From contig QFNE01000011.1 of assembly GCA_003240735.1 (NCBI GenBank), positions 1 to 64,000 of the forward strand: DNA of 64,000 bases. The letters are read 5' to 3'. The notes beneath the pieces are model-generated. The model saw only the letters and a list, made by a program, of their open reading frames with translations. It did no database searches and was not told the DNA's origin. Each line of letters starts with the position of its first letter. Position 1 is the first letter of the stretch. The DNA is from Paracoccus denitrificans. Its GTDB lineage: Bacteria; Pseudomonadota; Alphaproteobacteria; Rhodobacterales; Rhodobacteraceae. Below, in pieces: positions 52,760-61,436 of the stretch. Made by a program: the position numbers and the translations under genes.

Positions 52760-54268
52760 TCATTTGAAATCGAAGATGCCGGTCGGACGCGGCGCGCCCA
52801 GACGGTCGGCTGGAACGGCAAAGTTCAGCTGCCACAACTCGCCCGGCTTCAGGTCGGGAAGGGCTTCGGCGGCGGCAAGGAAGCGTGCCTGTTCGTCGGG
52901 CGCGATGATGCCGTCAGACAGTTCGCGGAATTTCTGGACATAGTTTGCGCGCTGGAACGGACGGGCGCCATCCGGGTGCGCGTCGGCCAGTGCCAGCTGA
53001 TCCTCGATCACGCGACCGTCCTGCAAGGTGACGACGACGCGACCGCCGAACGCTTTTTCCTTGGGATCCTTGGCGTGATAGCGGCGGGTCCATTCCCCGT
53101 CTTCCACAGTCGAAATCTTGTGCCACAGCGCGACCGTTTCGGGACGGTTCGCACGCTCGGGCGCGTAGGAGCGTTCGTGGTGCCATCGGCCGTCTTCCAG
53201 CGCGACTGCGAAGATGTACATGATCGAATGGTCCAGCGTCTCGCGGCTGGCCTTCGGGTCCATCTTCTGCGGGTCGTTTGCGCCGGTGCCGATCACATAG
53301 TGGGTGTGGTGGCTGGTGTGGATCACGATGCTTTGGATTTTCGACAGATCGCCGATCTGCGGACCCATCCGGCGCGCAAGGTCGATCAGGGCCTGCGACT
53401 GATATTCGGCCGAGTGTTCCTTGGTGTAGGTGTCAAGAATCGCGCGCTTGGCCTCTCCCGGGGCGGGCAGCGGCACCTGATAGCGGGCTTCCGGACCCGA
53501 CAGCAGCCACGCAATGAACCCGTCCTCGCCCTCCCAAGCGGGGCTCGGCGCACCTTCGCCGCGCATCGCACGGTCCACGGCCTCGATCGCCATCTTGCCG
53601 GCAAAAGCGGGGGCGAAGGCTTTCCACGTCGAAATCTCGCCCTTGCGGGACTGGCGCGTGGTGGTGGTGACGTGCAGCGCCTGCTGGACGGCCTGATAGA
53701 CGGTCTCGATCGGCAGGTTCAGCGCGGTTCCGATCCCGGCCGCGGCTGACGGCCCCAGATGGGCGATGTGGTCGATCTTGTGTTCGTGCAGGCAGATCGC
53801 GCGAACCAGATCGACCTGAATTTCGTAACCCGTCGCCAGACCGCGCAGCAGGTCGTGGCCCGAAAGGCCGGTATGTTGCGCCACGGCCAGGATCGGGGGG
53901 ATGTTGTCGCCCGGGTGGCTATAGTCGGCGGCAAGGAACGTGTCGTGGAAGTCGAGTTCGCGCACCGCGGTGCCGTTGGCCCATGCGGCCCATTCCGGGC
54001 TGACCCGCGCATCCGCCAGACCAAAGATGGTCGAGCCGGGCACAAAGGGGTGCGACAGCGCCTGCGCACGCGCCGAAGCCACCGGGCGCCGTCCGACCGA
54101 CGCGGCGGCAACGGCTGCGTTATCGATGACGCGGTTGATGATCATTTCGGCCACGTCGTCATCGACGGCAACCGGATCGGTCGCCACGGCGGCGATCTTC
54201 CATGCCAACTGATCCTCTCGCGGCAGGTGTTCGGCCGAGCGGTAGGTTCTGAGTTCATGCGTTTTCAT
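52760..54268 (-). CDS. prpD: 2-methylcitrate dehydratase
   Basis: 502 residues from the ATG at 54268 (MKTHELRTYRSAEHLPRED). MmgE/PrpD fold that dehydrates 2-methylcitrate to 2-methyl-cis-aconitate. Recognisable stretches: HPFVPGSTIFGLADARVSPE, ELDFHDTFLAADYSHPGDNI (with active-site Asp/His), and SRKGEISTWKAFAPAFAGKM. First gene of prpDCB; its promoter faces the ScfR-type regulator, with repeats of TTTGCAA-type sites between them. Confidence 0.95.
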   Translation of the reverse strand: MKTHELRTYRSAEHLPREDQLAWKIAAVATDPVAVDDDVAEMIINRVIDNAAVAAASVGRRPVASARAQALSHPFVPGSTIFGLADARVSPEWAAWANGTAVRELDFHDTFLAADYSHPGDNIPPILAVAQHTGLSGHDLLRGLATGYEIQVDLVRAICLHEHKIDHIAHLGPSAAAGIGTALNLPIETVYQAVQQALHVTTTTRQSRKGEISTWKAFAPAFAGKMAIEAVDRAMRGEGAPSPAWEGEDGFIAWLLSGPEARYQVPLPAPGEAKRAILDTYTKEHSAEYQSQALIDLARRMGPQIGDLSKIQSIVIHTSHHTHYVIGTGANDPQKMDPKASRETLDHSIMYIFAVALEDGRWHHERSYAPERANRPETVALWHKISTVEDGEWTRRYHAKDPKEKAFGGRVVVTLQDGRVIEDQLALADAHPDGARPFQRANYVQKFRELSDGIIAPDEQARFLAAAEALPDLKPGELWQLNFAVPADRLGAPRPTGIFDFK

Positions 54269-54351
54269 CGAAAATCCCTTCTTCCCATTTTCGAACGCGC
54301 AAGGGCGCGCAACACGGTCGCGGGCGGAAACCGACAGGCAGGGGCTGCGGC

Positions 54352-54367
54352 TTCGCAAGCTTTGCAA
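54352..54367. promoter_or_regulatory. ScfR/RamB-type operator, prpD side
   Basis: Tandem TTCGCAA (54352-54358) and TTTGCAA (54361-54367) 84 nt upstream of prpD. RamB-family regulators bind TTTGCAAA-like sequences; the match is by pattern. Confidence 0.5.
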
Positions 54368-54419
54368 CTGCATCTAGCCACATCAGGGCGTGGAATATAA
54401 GACGGGGCAGGGCGTAGGG

Positions 54420-54458
54420 TTGCAAACCTTGGCCGCGTCAGGTTGCAAAGGTTGCGAA
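54420..54458. promoter_or_regulatory. ScfR/RamB-type operator cluster at the regulator start
   Basis: TTGCAAA (54420-54426), TTGCAAA (54443-54449) and TTGCGAA (54452-54458), the last ending one base before the regulator ATG. The position implies autoregulation. Confidence 0.55.
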
Positions 54459-54459
54459 G

Positions 54460-55830
54460 ATGGCCAAGGCGTTCATGGGGATCCAACTGCGCCGGCTGCG
54501 CGAAGAACGCGGCCTGACGCAGGCAGCCTTGGCGCGCGCGTTGCAGATCAGCGCAAGCTATCTCAACCAGATTGAACGGAACGCGCGACCGCTGACGGTC
54601 CCGCTGATGCTGCGACTGAACGATCTGTTCGGCCTGTCGGTCGAACCCCTGTCCGTGGGGGATGAGGCGCGGCTGATCACCGACCTGCGCGCAGCACTGG
54701 CGGACCGGGGCCACGATGCGCCCTTGGCCGAACTGCGAGAGCTTGCGACCCACATGCCCGACATCGCCCGCAGCATCGTCGAAATGCAGCGCGCCCTGCG
54801 CAGCGCTGAAGAGCGTGCTGCCTTGGGTGACGAGGCATTCGGTCAGTCTGACGCGACCGCATTCGAGGCCGTGCGGGACTGGTTCTATGACCGCCGCAAC
54901 CACGTCGCCGAACTCGACCACGCGGCCGAACAGATCGGGGCCGCCTTGCCGAAGGGCCGTATGACAGCGGGGCTGATTGACCGGCTGGCGGGGCGGCACG
55001 GTGTCCGCATCGCCCGGGGCGCCGATGACGGACCGTTGCGGCGGTATGACAGCGACGCCGGCATTCTGTATCTTTCCCCCCATCTGGGACAGTCCCAGCA
55101 GGCATTCCAGATCGCGACGCAGCTGGCATTTCTGGAACAGGGCGCGCTGATCGGTCGGCTGTCGGGCGACCCTGCGATGACGGCAGGTGCGCAAAGCCTT
55201 CTGCGCATTGGGCTCGCCAACTACTTCGCGGGCTCACTGATCCTGCCCTATCAAGACTTTCTGCAGACGGCCGAGGCGATGGACTATGATATCGACCTGA
55301 TCGCCAACCACTTCGGCATCGGGTTTGAGACGACGTGTCATCGCCTGTCGACGCTGCAACGCCCGGGCGCGGAGGGCGTGCCGTTCTTTTTCATTCGTGT
55401 GGATCGGGCTGGCAACATCTCAAAACGTCAGTCGGCGATCGACTTCCACTTCTCGCGCATCGGGGGGTCTTGTCCGTTATGGAACGTCTATGAGGCGTTC
55501 TCGCGTCCCGGTCAGGTGCTTCGACAGATCGCGCAGATGCCGGACGGGCGCAGTTATCTGCTGATTGCGCGGACCGTCAGCCACGGGCAGGGCGGCTTTC
55601 GCGCGCCGACCAAGACATTCGCGGTGGCGTTGGGGTGTGACCTGACGCATGCGCCCCGGCTCGTCTATGCCCGGGGACTGGATCTGCGCAGTCCCGCGCA
55701 GGCTGTACCAATCGGTCCCGGCTGCAAGCTGTGCGAACGCACCAGTTGTCCGCAGCGCGCATTCCCGCGGGTCGGGCGGCCACTGGCATCTGATCCCGCA
55801 GTCGCGCGCTTTGCCCCATATTCCAGCTGA
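54460..55830 (+). CDS. short-chain fatty acyl transcriptional regulator (ScfR/RamB family)
   Basis: 456 residues. N-terminal Xre HTH (GIQLRRLREERGLTQAALAR; ISASYLNQIERNARPLT), a middle ImmA/IrrE-like domain that has lost the zinc motif (QAFQIATQLAFLEQG where HExxH would be), and a C-terminal DUF2083-type domain with a Cys cluster (PGCKLCERTSC). This layout matches acyl-CoA-responsive regulators of propionate and glyoxylate genes. It is divergent from prpDCB, its likely target. Two ATGs are possible (54460 and 54475). Confidence 0.93.
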   Translation: MAKAFMGIQLRRLREERGLTQAALARALQISASYLNQIERNARPLTVPLMLRLNDLFGLSVEPLSVGDEARLITDLRAALADRGHDAPLAELRELATHMPDIARSIVEMQRALRSAEERAALGDEAFGQSDATAFEAVRDWFYDRRNHVAELDHAAEQIGAALPKGRMTAGLIDRLAGRHGVRIARGADDGPLRRYDSDAGILYLSPHLGQSQQAFQIATQLAFLEQGALIGRLSGDPAMTAGAQSLLRIGLANYFAGSLILPYQDFLQTAEAMDYDIDLIANHFGIGFETTCHRLSTLQRPGAEGVPFFFIRVDRAGNISKRQSAIDFHFSRIGGSCPLWNVYEAFSRPGQVLRQIAQMPDGRSYLLIARTVSHGQGGFRAPTKTFAVALGCDLTHAPRLVYARGLDLRSPAQAVPIGPGCKLCERTSCPQRAFPRVGRPLASDPAVARFAPYSS

Positions 55831-55834
55831 CGCC

Positions 55835-55849
55835 TTAACCTGATCTTCA
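55835..55849 (+). promoter_or_regulatory. weak CtrA-like box upstream of the lytic transglycosylase
   Basis: TTAA-N7-TTCA (55835-55838, 55846-55849), one mismatch in the second half, 45 nt before the start codon. Chance occurrence is plausible. Confidence 0.3.
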
Positions 55850-55893
55850 GGTCCGACGTGCTAGCCCGACGGAAGGTTGCGGTGAGGTGACAG

Positions 55894-56703
55894 GTGCGTC
55901 TGGTTTGGGTGTGGTTCTGGTTTTGCCTTGCTGCATCGTTTGGCCTTCCAGCCTCCGCGATGCCATCACCCACGAACTTTGCGGGGCTGTGCGAACGAGC
56001 GTCAAATCAGGCCGCCGCGGAAACCGGGGTGCCCGCAGACATCCTTGGGACGCTGACCCTGACGGAAACAGGTCGTCGTCAGGACGGCGGAGTAAGGCCA
56101 TGGGCTTGGAGCGTGAATTCGGAAGGGTCGGGGACCTGGTTCGACGACCCCCAGTCGGCGCTGGAGTTTGCGCGGGGCCGGTTGTCTCAAGGGCGGACAA
56201 ACCTCGACATCGGTTGCTTTCAACTGAACTATCGCTGGCACGGAGAAAACTTTGCGTCAGTGGAACAGATGTTCGATCCGCTGACGAATGCCCGTTACGC
56301 GGCGCGGTTCGTCAGCCAGTTGTACCAAGAAACCGGCGACTGGCGGCAGGCGGCAGGCGCGTTCCATTCCCGGAATGCCGCCTTTGCCAACAAATACCTT
56401 ACCCGCTTCGACACGTTGCGCGAGGTGTTTCGTCAGCAGGGCTTTGACGGCATGTCGGGGACAGAGGGAACATACAATCGATTTGCCGTGCAGGAAGGTG
56501 GTGACGAAATCGCTGGCAACGCAACGCCGCGCAGACGGCAGAACCTGCTGGGCGCAGACCTTGATGCGCCCGGTTTTGCCGAAGCGGGAAGGGGCCTGGC
56601 GCGGAAGGCAGGCTCTCTGGCCGTGGCACCGGAAAGCAGCGGACATCTACTGCGCGTGGCGTCCGGCCCACTATTTGGCGAAATGCCGCCCCCACCGCCC
56701 TGA
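55894..56703 (+). CDS. exported lytic transglycosylase (SLT domain)
   Basis: 269 residues from a GTG with GAGGTGAC upstream. Signal peptide (WVWFWFCLAASFGLPASA), then an SLT/lysozyme-like domain: GVPADILGTLTLTETGR with catalytic Glu near residue 58, WAWSVNSEGSGTWF, and TNLDIGCFQLNYRWHGENF. The C-terminal third is low-complexity and probably unstructured. Small single-SLT enzymes like this often open peptidoglycan for envelope machines such as flagella. No such genes are adjacent. Confidence 0.9.
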   Translation: MRLVWVWFWFCLAASFGLPASAMPSPTNFAGLCERASNQAAAETGVPADILGTLTLTETGRRQDGGVRPWAWSVNSEGSGTWFDDPQSALEFARGRLSQGRTNLDIGCFQLNYRWHGENFASVEQMFDPLTNARYAARFVSQLYQETGDWRQAAGAFHSRNAAFANKYLTRFDTLREVFRQQGFDGMSGTEGTYNRFAVQEGGDEIAGNATPRRRQNLLGADLDAPGFAEAGRGLARKAGSLAVAPESSGHLLRVASGPLFGEMPPPPP

Positions 56704-56788
56704 TGTTGCGCCGGTCGTCGATGGCAGGGTAAACGAGGGCTTTCCTGTTGAAAGTCGCAGCCGTGACCGACCATTCCCCGGTTTCAGA

Positions 56789-57934
56789 ATGACCCCCGCC
56801 GCACGCGCAGCCGCAGCGATCAAGGTTCTGGACGACATCATCGCGGGTGACCCGGCGGAACGCGCGCTCATCCGGTGGGCTCGCGGCAGCCGCTTTGCCG
56901 GATCGGGTGATCGGGGTGCCGTCAGGGATCTGGTGTTTGACGCGCTTCGCAAACGGGCCAGCCGTGCCGCCTTGGGCGGGTCGGATACCGGTCGTGGCCT
57001 GATCCTTGGCATGTGTCGAGAAACAAGGACTGATCCAGCAAGCATCTTTACGGGCGGTCAGTATGCGCCTGCACCCCTGACAAGCGCCGAAGGACAGATC
57101 CGCGAACCGTCGCGAACTGAGGCGCTGAACCTGCCGGACTGGATCATTCCGCGAATGCAGTCGGCACTGGGCACGGACTTCGAGCCCGTTGCAAACGCGC
57201 TTCAACAGCGCGCGCCCGTCTGGCTGCGCGTGAATGTCGCAAAGGCCACTCCCGAAGCCGCCGTCACCGCTCTCGCGGCAGATGGCGTCGAAACTGAACA
57301 GTCGTCTTGCCTCGACACCGCGCTGAGGGTCGTCGCCGGAGAGCGGCGGATCGCCCGGTCGGCCGCATATTCGAGCGGGCTGGTCGAACTTCAGGATCTG
57401 TCGCCTCAGCTTGCCTGTGCCGCACTGAACTTCACACCCGAAATGCGGGTTCTTGATTTTTGTGCGGGCGGTGGTGGCAAATCATTGGCGCTGGCCGCAG
57501 GCGGGGCATCGGTGGACGCGTTTGATGCGGACGCAGGGCGGATGGCAGACCTTCCGGCGCGTGTGAAGCGGGCAGGTGTCAAGGTTCGGCGGCTGAACTC
57601 AGTGAATGGCACTTACGACCTGGTGGTGGTTGATGCGCCATGTTCTGGCAGCGGCACATGGCGGCGGACGCCGGACGCGAAATGGCGACTGAAGCCTGAA
57701 GATCTGGATCGACTTGTTGCCCTGCAGGCAGAGATTCTGGATCGGGCATCGGCACATGTCACCCCGGGCGGAGCGCTAGCCTATATGACATGCTCCATGA
57801 TCGATGCGGAGAACGGCGAACAAATCGAAAGATTCTTATCGCGGCATCCGCATTTTAACTTGCTGAAGTCACACTTGATGACCCCTCTGACGGCGTCGGA
57901 CGGATTCTACTGGGCGGTTTTAACCCGCCGTTAA
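56789..57934 (+). CDS. RsmB/NOP-family RNA methyltransferase
   Basis: 381 residues from the ATG at 56789. N-terminal NusB-like/RsmB helical part, then a Rossmann m5C methyltransferase: VLDFCAGGGGKSLALAAGG, VVVDAPCSGSGTWRRTPDAKW (catalytic PC motif) and AYMTCSMIDAENGEQIERFL (second Cys). It is shorter than E. coli RsmB and lacks a full NusB domain, as in many alphaproteobacterial NOP-type homologues. The longer frame upstream overlaps the transglycosylase and is rejected. The stop codon lies inside the CtrA box of cckA. Confidence 0.93.
   Translation: MTPAARAAAAIKVLDDIIAGDPAERALIRWARGSRFAGSGDRGAVRDLVFDALRKRASRAALGGSDTGRGLILGMCRETRTDPASIFTGGQYAPAPLTSAEGQIREPSRTEALNLPDWIIPRMQSALGTDFEPVANALQQRAPVWLRVNVAKATPEAAVTALAADGVETEQSSCLDTALRVVAGERRIARSAAYSSGLVELQDLSPQLACAALNFTPEMRVLDFCAGGGGKSLALAAGGASVDAFDADAGRMADLPARVKRAGVKVRRLNSVNGTYDLVVVDAPCSGSGTWRRTPDAKWRLKPEDLDRLVALQAEILDRASAHVTPGGALAYMTCSMIDAENGEQIERFLSRHPHFNLLKSHLMTPLTASDGFYWAVLTRR
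57920..57934 (+). promoter_or_regulatory. perfect CtrA box upstream of cckA
   Basis: TTAA-N7-TTAA with both half-sites exact (57920-57923 and 57931-57934), 45 nt before the cckA start. It overlaps the last codons of the methyltransferase gene. Confidence 0.65.
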
Positions 57935-57979
57935 CGGACAAGAGGATAGACCGACTGCGGGCACCAAGTTGAGGCTGTC

Positions 57980-59998
57980 ATGACCCACCGCACCCCCTTA
58001 TCGCCACGTGCCATGGCAATGGTTCCCATACTCGTCTTGCCGATCGTTCTGGCCGCGGCGTGGCTGGTTGTCGCGCCGGCCGCAATTCATCCCCGCATCA
58101 TCATACCACTCACCGCCTTTGCGTTGTGTTGGTATCTGATCGCCGGGTTCGCGAGTCTGTCGCGGATGTCGCGCGCGTATCGCTTCCACCGTGATGCCAA
58201 GCGGGCAGAGCGGTGGTTGGCAACAGTCAAGGACCCCTGCTGGGCTGTCGATGACGAAGGCCGTGTTCTGGCGCAAAGCCCTGCTGCGACTTACCATTTG
58301 GACATTCTGGACCGGTCGATCACGCTATTGGTCGGCCGACATCGTGCATTGCCCGACAGCACCGTCGCCTCAACCCTGACGCGCGTCACGGACGGCGGTC
58401 GATGCCTGATCAATCTTGATCCCGATACCCGGATCGAGGCCGAGCGTCATGCAGGATATCAACTCCAGTTCTGGACGATCCGACCGGCCGTCGAAGAACC
58501 CGATCCAAAAGTGGCCTCACTTCATGCCGACTTTGCAACCCTTCCCGTGGCCCTGCTCCGACTGCGGGCGGACGGGCGCATCGACGATGCAAACGTTGCC
58601 GCGTTGGAGCTTCTTGGCCCAATCGAGATCGGAACCCGTCTTGCAGAAATCGTTGATGGGCCGGGGCGTCCGCTGGGCGATTGGTTGACGGAGGCTTTGG
58701 GGCGGGCCGATACGCGCGCTGAAGTCCTCCATTATTTCGGGGCGGGGATAGAGAAGTTTATCCAGGTTCGCCTTACCCGCGACGGGGACGGCCTTGTTGC
58801 GGTACTGACGGATGCGAGTGCGCTGAAGACCCTTGAAGCTCAGTTTGTCCAAAGCCAGAAAATGCAGGCGATTGGCCAGCTGGCCGGTGGCATCGCCCAT
58901 GATTTCAACAACCTGCTGACCGCCATTTCGGGCCATTGCGATCTTCTGATGCTGCGCCATGACCAGAACGATCCCGACCACGCGGATCTGCATCAGATCG
59001 GCGAAAACGCCAATCGCGCAGCCGCACTGGTTGGCCAACTCCTTGCATTTTCACGCAAACAGACGTTGAAGCCGCAAATTCTTGATGTGCGCGATACCCT
59101 CTCCGACCTAACGCATTTGCTGAACCGATTGGTCGGCGAACGGACAAATCTGGTCTTCAACCATGCGCCTGCTCTTCTGCCTATCCGCGCCGACAAGCGG
59201 CAACTGGAGCAAGTTATGATGAACCTTGTGGTCAACGCGCGAGATGCGCTGACCGAAGGTGGTGAAATCGTGGTGGCGACTGCTCTGCTGACAGATATCC
59301 ACGCTCATGGCGGGGCCGACACCCAGATGCCAAAGGGGTCATATGTCCAGATCACGGTCACGGATCAGGGGTGCGGCATTGCCCCTGACCATCTTCAGAA
59401 AATATTCGAACCATTCTACACCACCAAACGGCAAGGGGAGGGCACGGGGCTGGGGCTTTCGACGGCATACGGGATCGTCAAGCAAACGGGTGGTTACATT
59501 TTCTGCGACAGCGAACTGGACCACGGCACATGCTTTTCATTGTACTTTCCAGTATTTGCTGGAGAAATTGTCACGCCTGAACCAGCGGCCAATAGTGCGC
59601 TCGCAGTCATAGAGCAGGTCAAGAACGCTGCGATCCTGCTGGTAGAGGATGAGGGCCCAGTCCGGGCCTTCGCGGCGCGCGTTCTTCGGCTTCAAGGCTT
59701 TGAGGTGCATGAGGCCGAGTGTGGCGAGACCGCTCTAGAGCTTCTGGAAGATCAAAACCTTCAAATCGACTTGTTCATATCGGACGTAATCATGCCTGGC
59801 ATGGACGGACCGAGCTGGGTTCGCACCGCGCTTGAAATCAGGCGGGGCACACCGGTCATATTCATGTCGGGGTATACCGAAACCCAGATGGGTGAGGACA
59901 GTGAACCTATCGAAAGTGCCGTGTTTCTGCCAAAGCCATTTTCGCTATCGGAACTCGTGGCGTGCGTTGAGAACCACATTGTGGGCAGAACCCAATAG
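57980..59998 (+). CDS. cckA: CckA hybrid histidine kinase
   Basis: 672 residues. Two N-terminal membrane helices (residues ~13-33 and 38-60), PAS-like region(s) (~80-290), DHp with H307 in GQLAGGIAHDFNNLLTAISG, HATPase with N419 (NLVVNARDAL), GCGIAPD and GEGTGLGLSTAYGIVKQTGG, and a C-terminal receiver with D602 in LFISDVIMPGMDGPSW and Lys in FLPKPFSL. These sequences match CckA closely. In this group CckA phosphorylates CtrA through ChpT and, when unphosphorylated, acts as phosphatase. Its stop marks the left edge of the accessory region. Confidence 0.93.
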   Translation: MTHRTPLSPRAMAMVPILVLPIVLAAAWLVVAPAAIHPRIIIPLTAFALCWYLIAGFASLSRMSRAYRFHRDAKRAERWLATVKDPCWAVDDEGRVLAQSPAATYHLDILDRSITLLVGRHRALPDSTVASTLTRVTDGGRCLINLDPDTRIEAERHAGYQLQFWTIRPAVEEPDPKVASLHADFATLPVALLRLRADGRIDDANVAALELLGPIEIGTRLAEIVDGPGRPLGDWLTEALGRADTRAEVLHYFGAGIEKFIQVRLTRDGDGLVAVLTDASALKTLEAQFVQSQKMQAIGQLAGGIAHDFNNLLTAISGHCDLLMLRHDQNDPDHADLHQIGENANRAAALVGQLLAFSRKQTLKPQILDVRDTLSDLTHLLNRLVGERTNLVFNHAPALLPIRADKRQLEQVMMNLVVNARDALTEGGEIVVATALLTDIHAHGGADTQMPKGSYVQITVTDQGCGIAPDHLQKIFEPFYTTKRQGEGTGLGLSTAYGIVKQTGGYIFCDSELDHGTCFSLYFPVFAGEIVTPEPAANSALAVIEQVKNAAILLVEDEGPVRAFAARVLRLQGFEVHEAECGETALELLEDQNLQIDLFISDVIMPGMDGPSWVRTALEIRRGTPVIFMSGYTETQMGEDSEPIESAVFLPKPFSLSELVACVENHIVGRTQ

Positions 59999-60258
59999 GG
60001 CCAAAACAGGTCGAGTCCATCGCACAATACCTCTGGAAACCAGCGAAACGAAGATTTGGGCTCCTCGTATCGCGTGAAGCGCCCAACCCGCAATCTCTAG
60101 GACAGAGGCGCCGTGAATGGTTGGAGCAAGAGAAGATGATTGTTTTCCTCACCGACTTGGAACTGGTCGAAATGCTTCTGATGCGCGAGCACGGCCAAGA
60201 GCCGTTTGACGTTATTGACGCCCAACTCGAGGAATTTTTGCGCACCCTCACGCCGTAG
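59998..60258 (+). pseudogene. C-terminal remnant of a nuclease-like protein
   Basis: A frame that shares its first base with the last base of the cckA stop stays open to a TAG at 60258 and encodes ~86 residues without a usable start at its 5' end. It opens GPKQVESIAQYLWKPAKRRF and ends with MIVFLTDLELVEMLLMREHG and a short acidic helix, EEFLRTLTP. That pattern looks like the last part of a larger restriction-endonuclease-like protein of defence islands (my recollection, unverified). An internal ATG at 60136 would give only 40 residues. Most likely a gene truncated at the rearrangement junction next to cckA. Confidence 0.55.
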
Positions 60259-60381
60259 ATTACCAACTAAAGATGATGTGGCAGCGTGCTGTCAGTCCCA
60301 ACTGCAAGTTGGCGAGAGCAGCTACTGCGGGCAGGAGCGACCCTGCCAGCATCCCCCTCCAAAATAGCAACCAGGGTCGCA

Positions 60382-60543
60382 ATGGCGAAACGCACACTTT
60401 CCCCGTCCAGCCCAGAATTTGCTTATCGGTCACCGATGGCCCAAGTCAGGCTTCGCCTGATCCATTACCACAAGCTGGCCTCGATGCCGATTGATGGTGG
60501 CGGCGAACTACCTATCATCCCAGCCGAATGGCTCGCTCTTTAG
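60382..60543 (+). CDS. short ORF, possible gene fragment
   Basis: 53 residues from the ATG at 60382 (MAKRTLSPSSPEFAYRSPMA to EWLAL). A GTG at 60286 would lengthen it. No good Shine-Dalgarno and no family. The next open frame continues in exactly the same reading frame after its TAG stop, so this may be the front part of a gene split by a nonsense codon. The stretch 60259-60381 shows nothing else I can support. Confidence 0.3.
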   Translation: MAKRTLSPSSPEFAYRSPMAQVRLRLIHYHKLASMPIDGGGELPIIPAEWLAL

Positions 60544-60564
60544 GTCCGAAAATTTTGTGAAGCA

Positions 60565-61008
60565 GTGGCGTTCTCCGCTGTCACTGGAGATGAGCTCTCG
60601 AAGCGGGCGATTTCAACCAAGCGAGGTAAGGCTCCAATTGATCTTTTAAAAGAGCTCAAAAAGCACCAAGCGGTTATCCTACCAAAGGCTGTCGAAGCGA
60701 ATAGACACCAGTCTGATCGCTGGGTCCCCGATGCATGCCAGAACAAGGACTGGAGCGCTGACGATGTGATCGAGGCGTGGAATCAGGCGAGCAATATCCT
60801 GCATGTCAAACATCCCGATCATGCTCAGGCAGTTTGGCTCAATCCTATGAGGGAAAGGATGGAGAAATACCTATTCTCTTTGAAGGAGTGGCTTTGGACG
60901 CACAATATCGACTATCAGCACTACGCAATACTCATCCAAATGGGCGAATACCCTGATCACTTTATGACGCAATTAAAAAGTGGAGCGCAGCCGCCTTCTC
61001 CAAACTAA
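60565..61008 (+). CDS. hypothetical protein or 3' part of an interrupted gene
   Basis: 147 residues from a GTG at 60565; the frame is open from 60544, directly after the TAG of the previous ORF in the same frame. Mostly helical and polar, with SNILHVKHPDHAQAV and a C-terminal YLFSLKEWLWTHNIDYQHYA. That LLHxxNP plus helix pattern occurs, as I recall, in uncharacterised island proteins, but I cannot name a family. Base composition appears less GC-rich than the core genes. Confidence 0.4.
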   Translation: MAFSAVTGDELSKRAISTKRGKAPIDLLKELKKHQAVILPKAVEANRHQSDRWVPDACQNKDWSADDVIEAWNQASNILHVKHPDHAQAVWLNPMRERMEKYLFSLKEWLWTHNIDYQHYAILIQMGEYPDHFMTQLKSGAQPPSPN

Positions 61009-61151
61009 TCGCGGGACGGATGACCCTGCGACAGCCGGCATTCGCGAGTGATGGTGCCACGCCATGAGGTTCGCCAATCAGTCATTTTGCAGATCCGATA
61101 TGCAGATACGCCTAGCGTCACCCCGAGCGGTGCGCAGGCACCTTTCCGCGC

Positions 61152-61436
61152 ATGCAAAACGGTCGCACAGAAGAAATCGTCGATGAGGTGTTCCAGCATT
61201 TCTATGCCGCCAATGTTACCTATGATCTTACGAGGCAATGGATCAATCAGGATGGCCCGTTCAGGTATGACCTGCGCTGGCTCGAAATGAACTCAAGCCG
61301 TGGAGAACAAGTAGAGTTCATGCGGCGGCAGTTCAAATCTGCGTTTGGCGTGGACCCACAGGACGTGCAGGCATTCTCGCTGGACGATGGTGTCACCGAG
61401 CAGTTGCGGACCGGGAGGTACGATGAAGGACATTGA
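61152..61436 (+). CDS. small protein overlapping the HEPN gene
   Basis: 94 residues from the ATG at 61152 (MQNGRTEEIVDEVFQHFYAA to LRTGRYDEGH). The start has no clear Shine-Dalgarno, and the frame is open only to 61116 upstream, so it is complete or slightly truncated. No nucleotidyltransferase (MNT) motif is seen, so it is not the classical partner of HEPN toxins. Its last 14 nt overlap the HEPN gene, the coupling usual for toxin-antitoxin pairs. Family unknown. Confidence 0.5.
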   Translation: MQNGRTEEIVDEVFQHFYAANVTYDLTRQWINQDGPFRYDLRWLEMNSSRGEQVEFMRRQFKSAFGVDPQDVQAFSLDDGVTEQLRTGRYDEGH

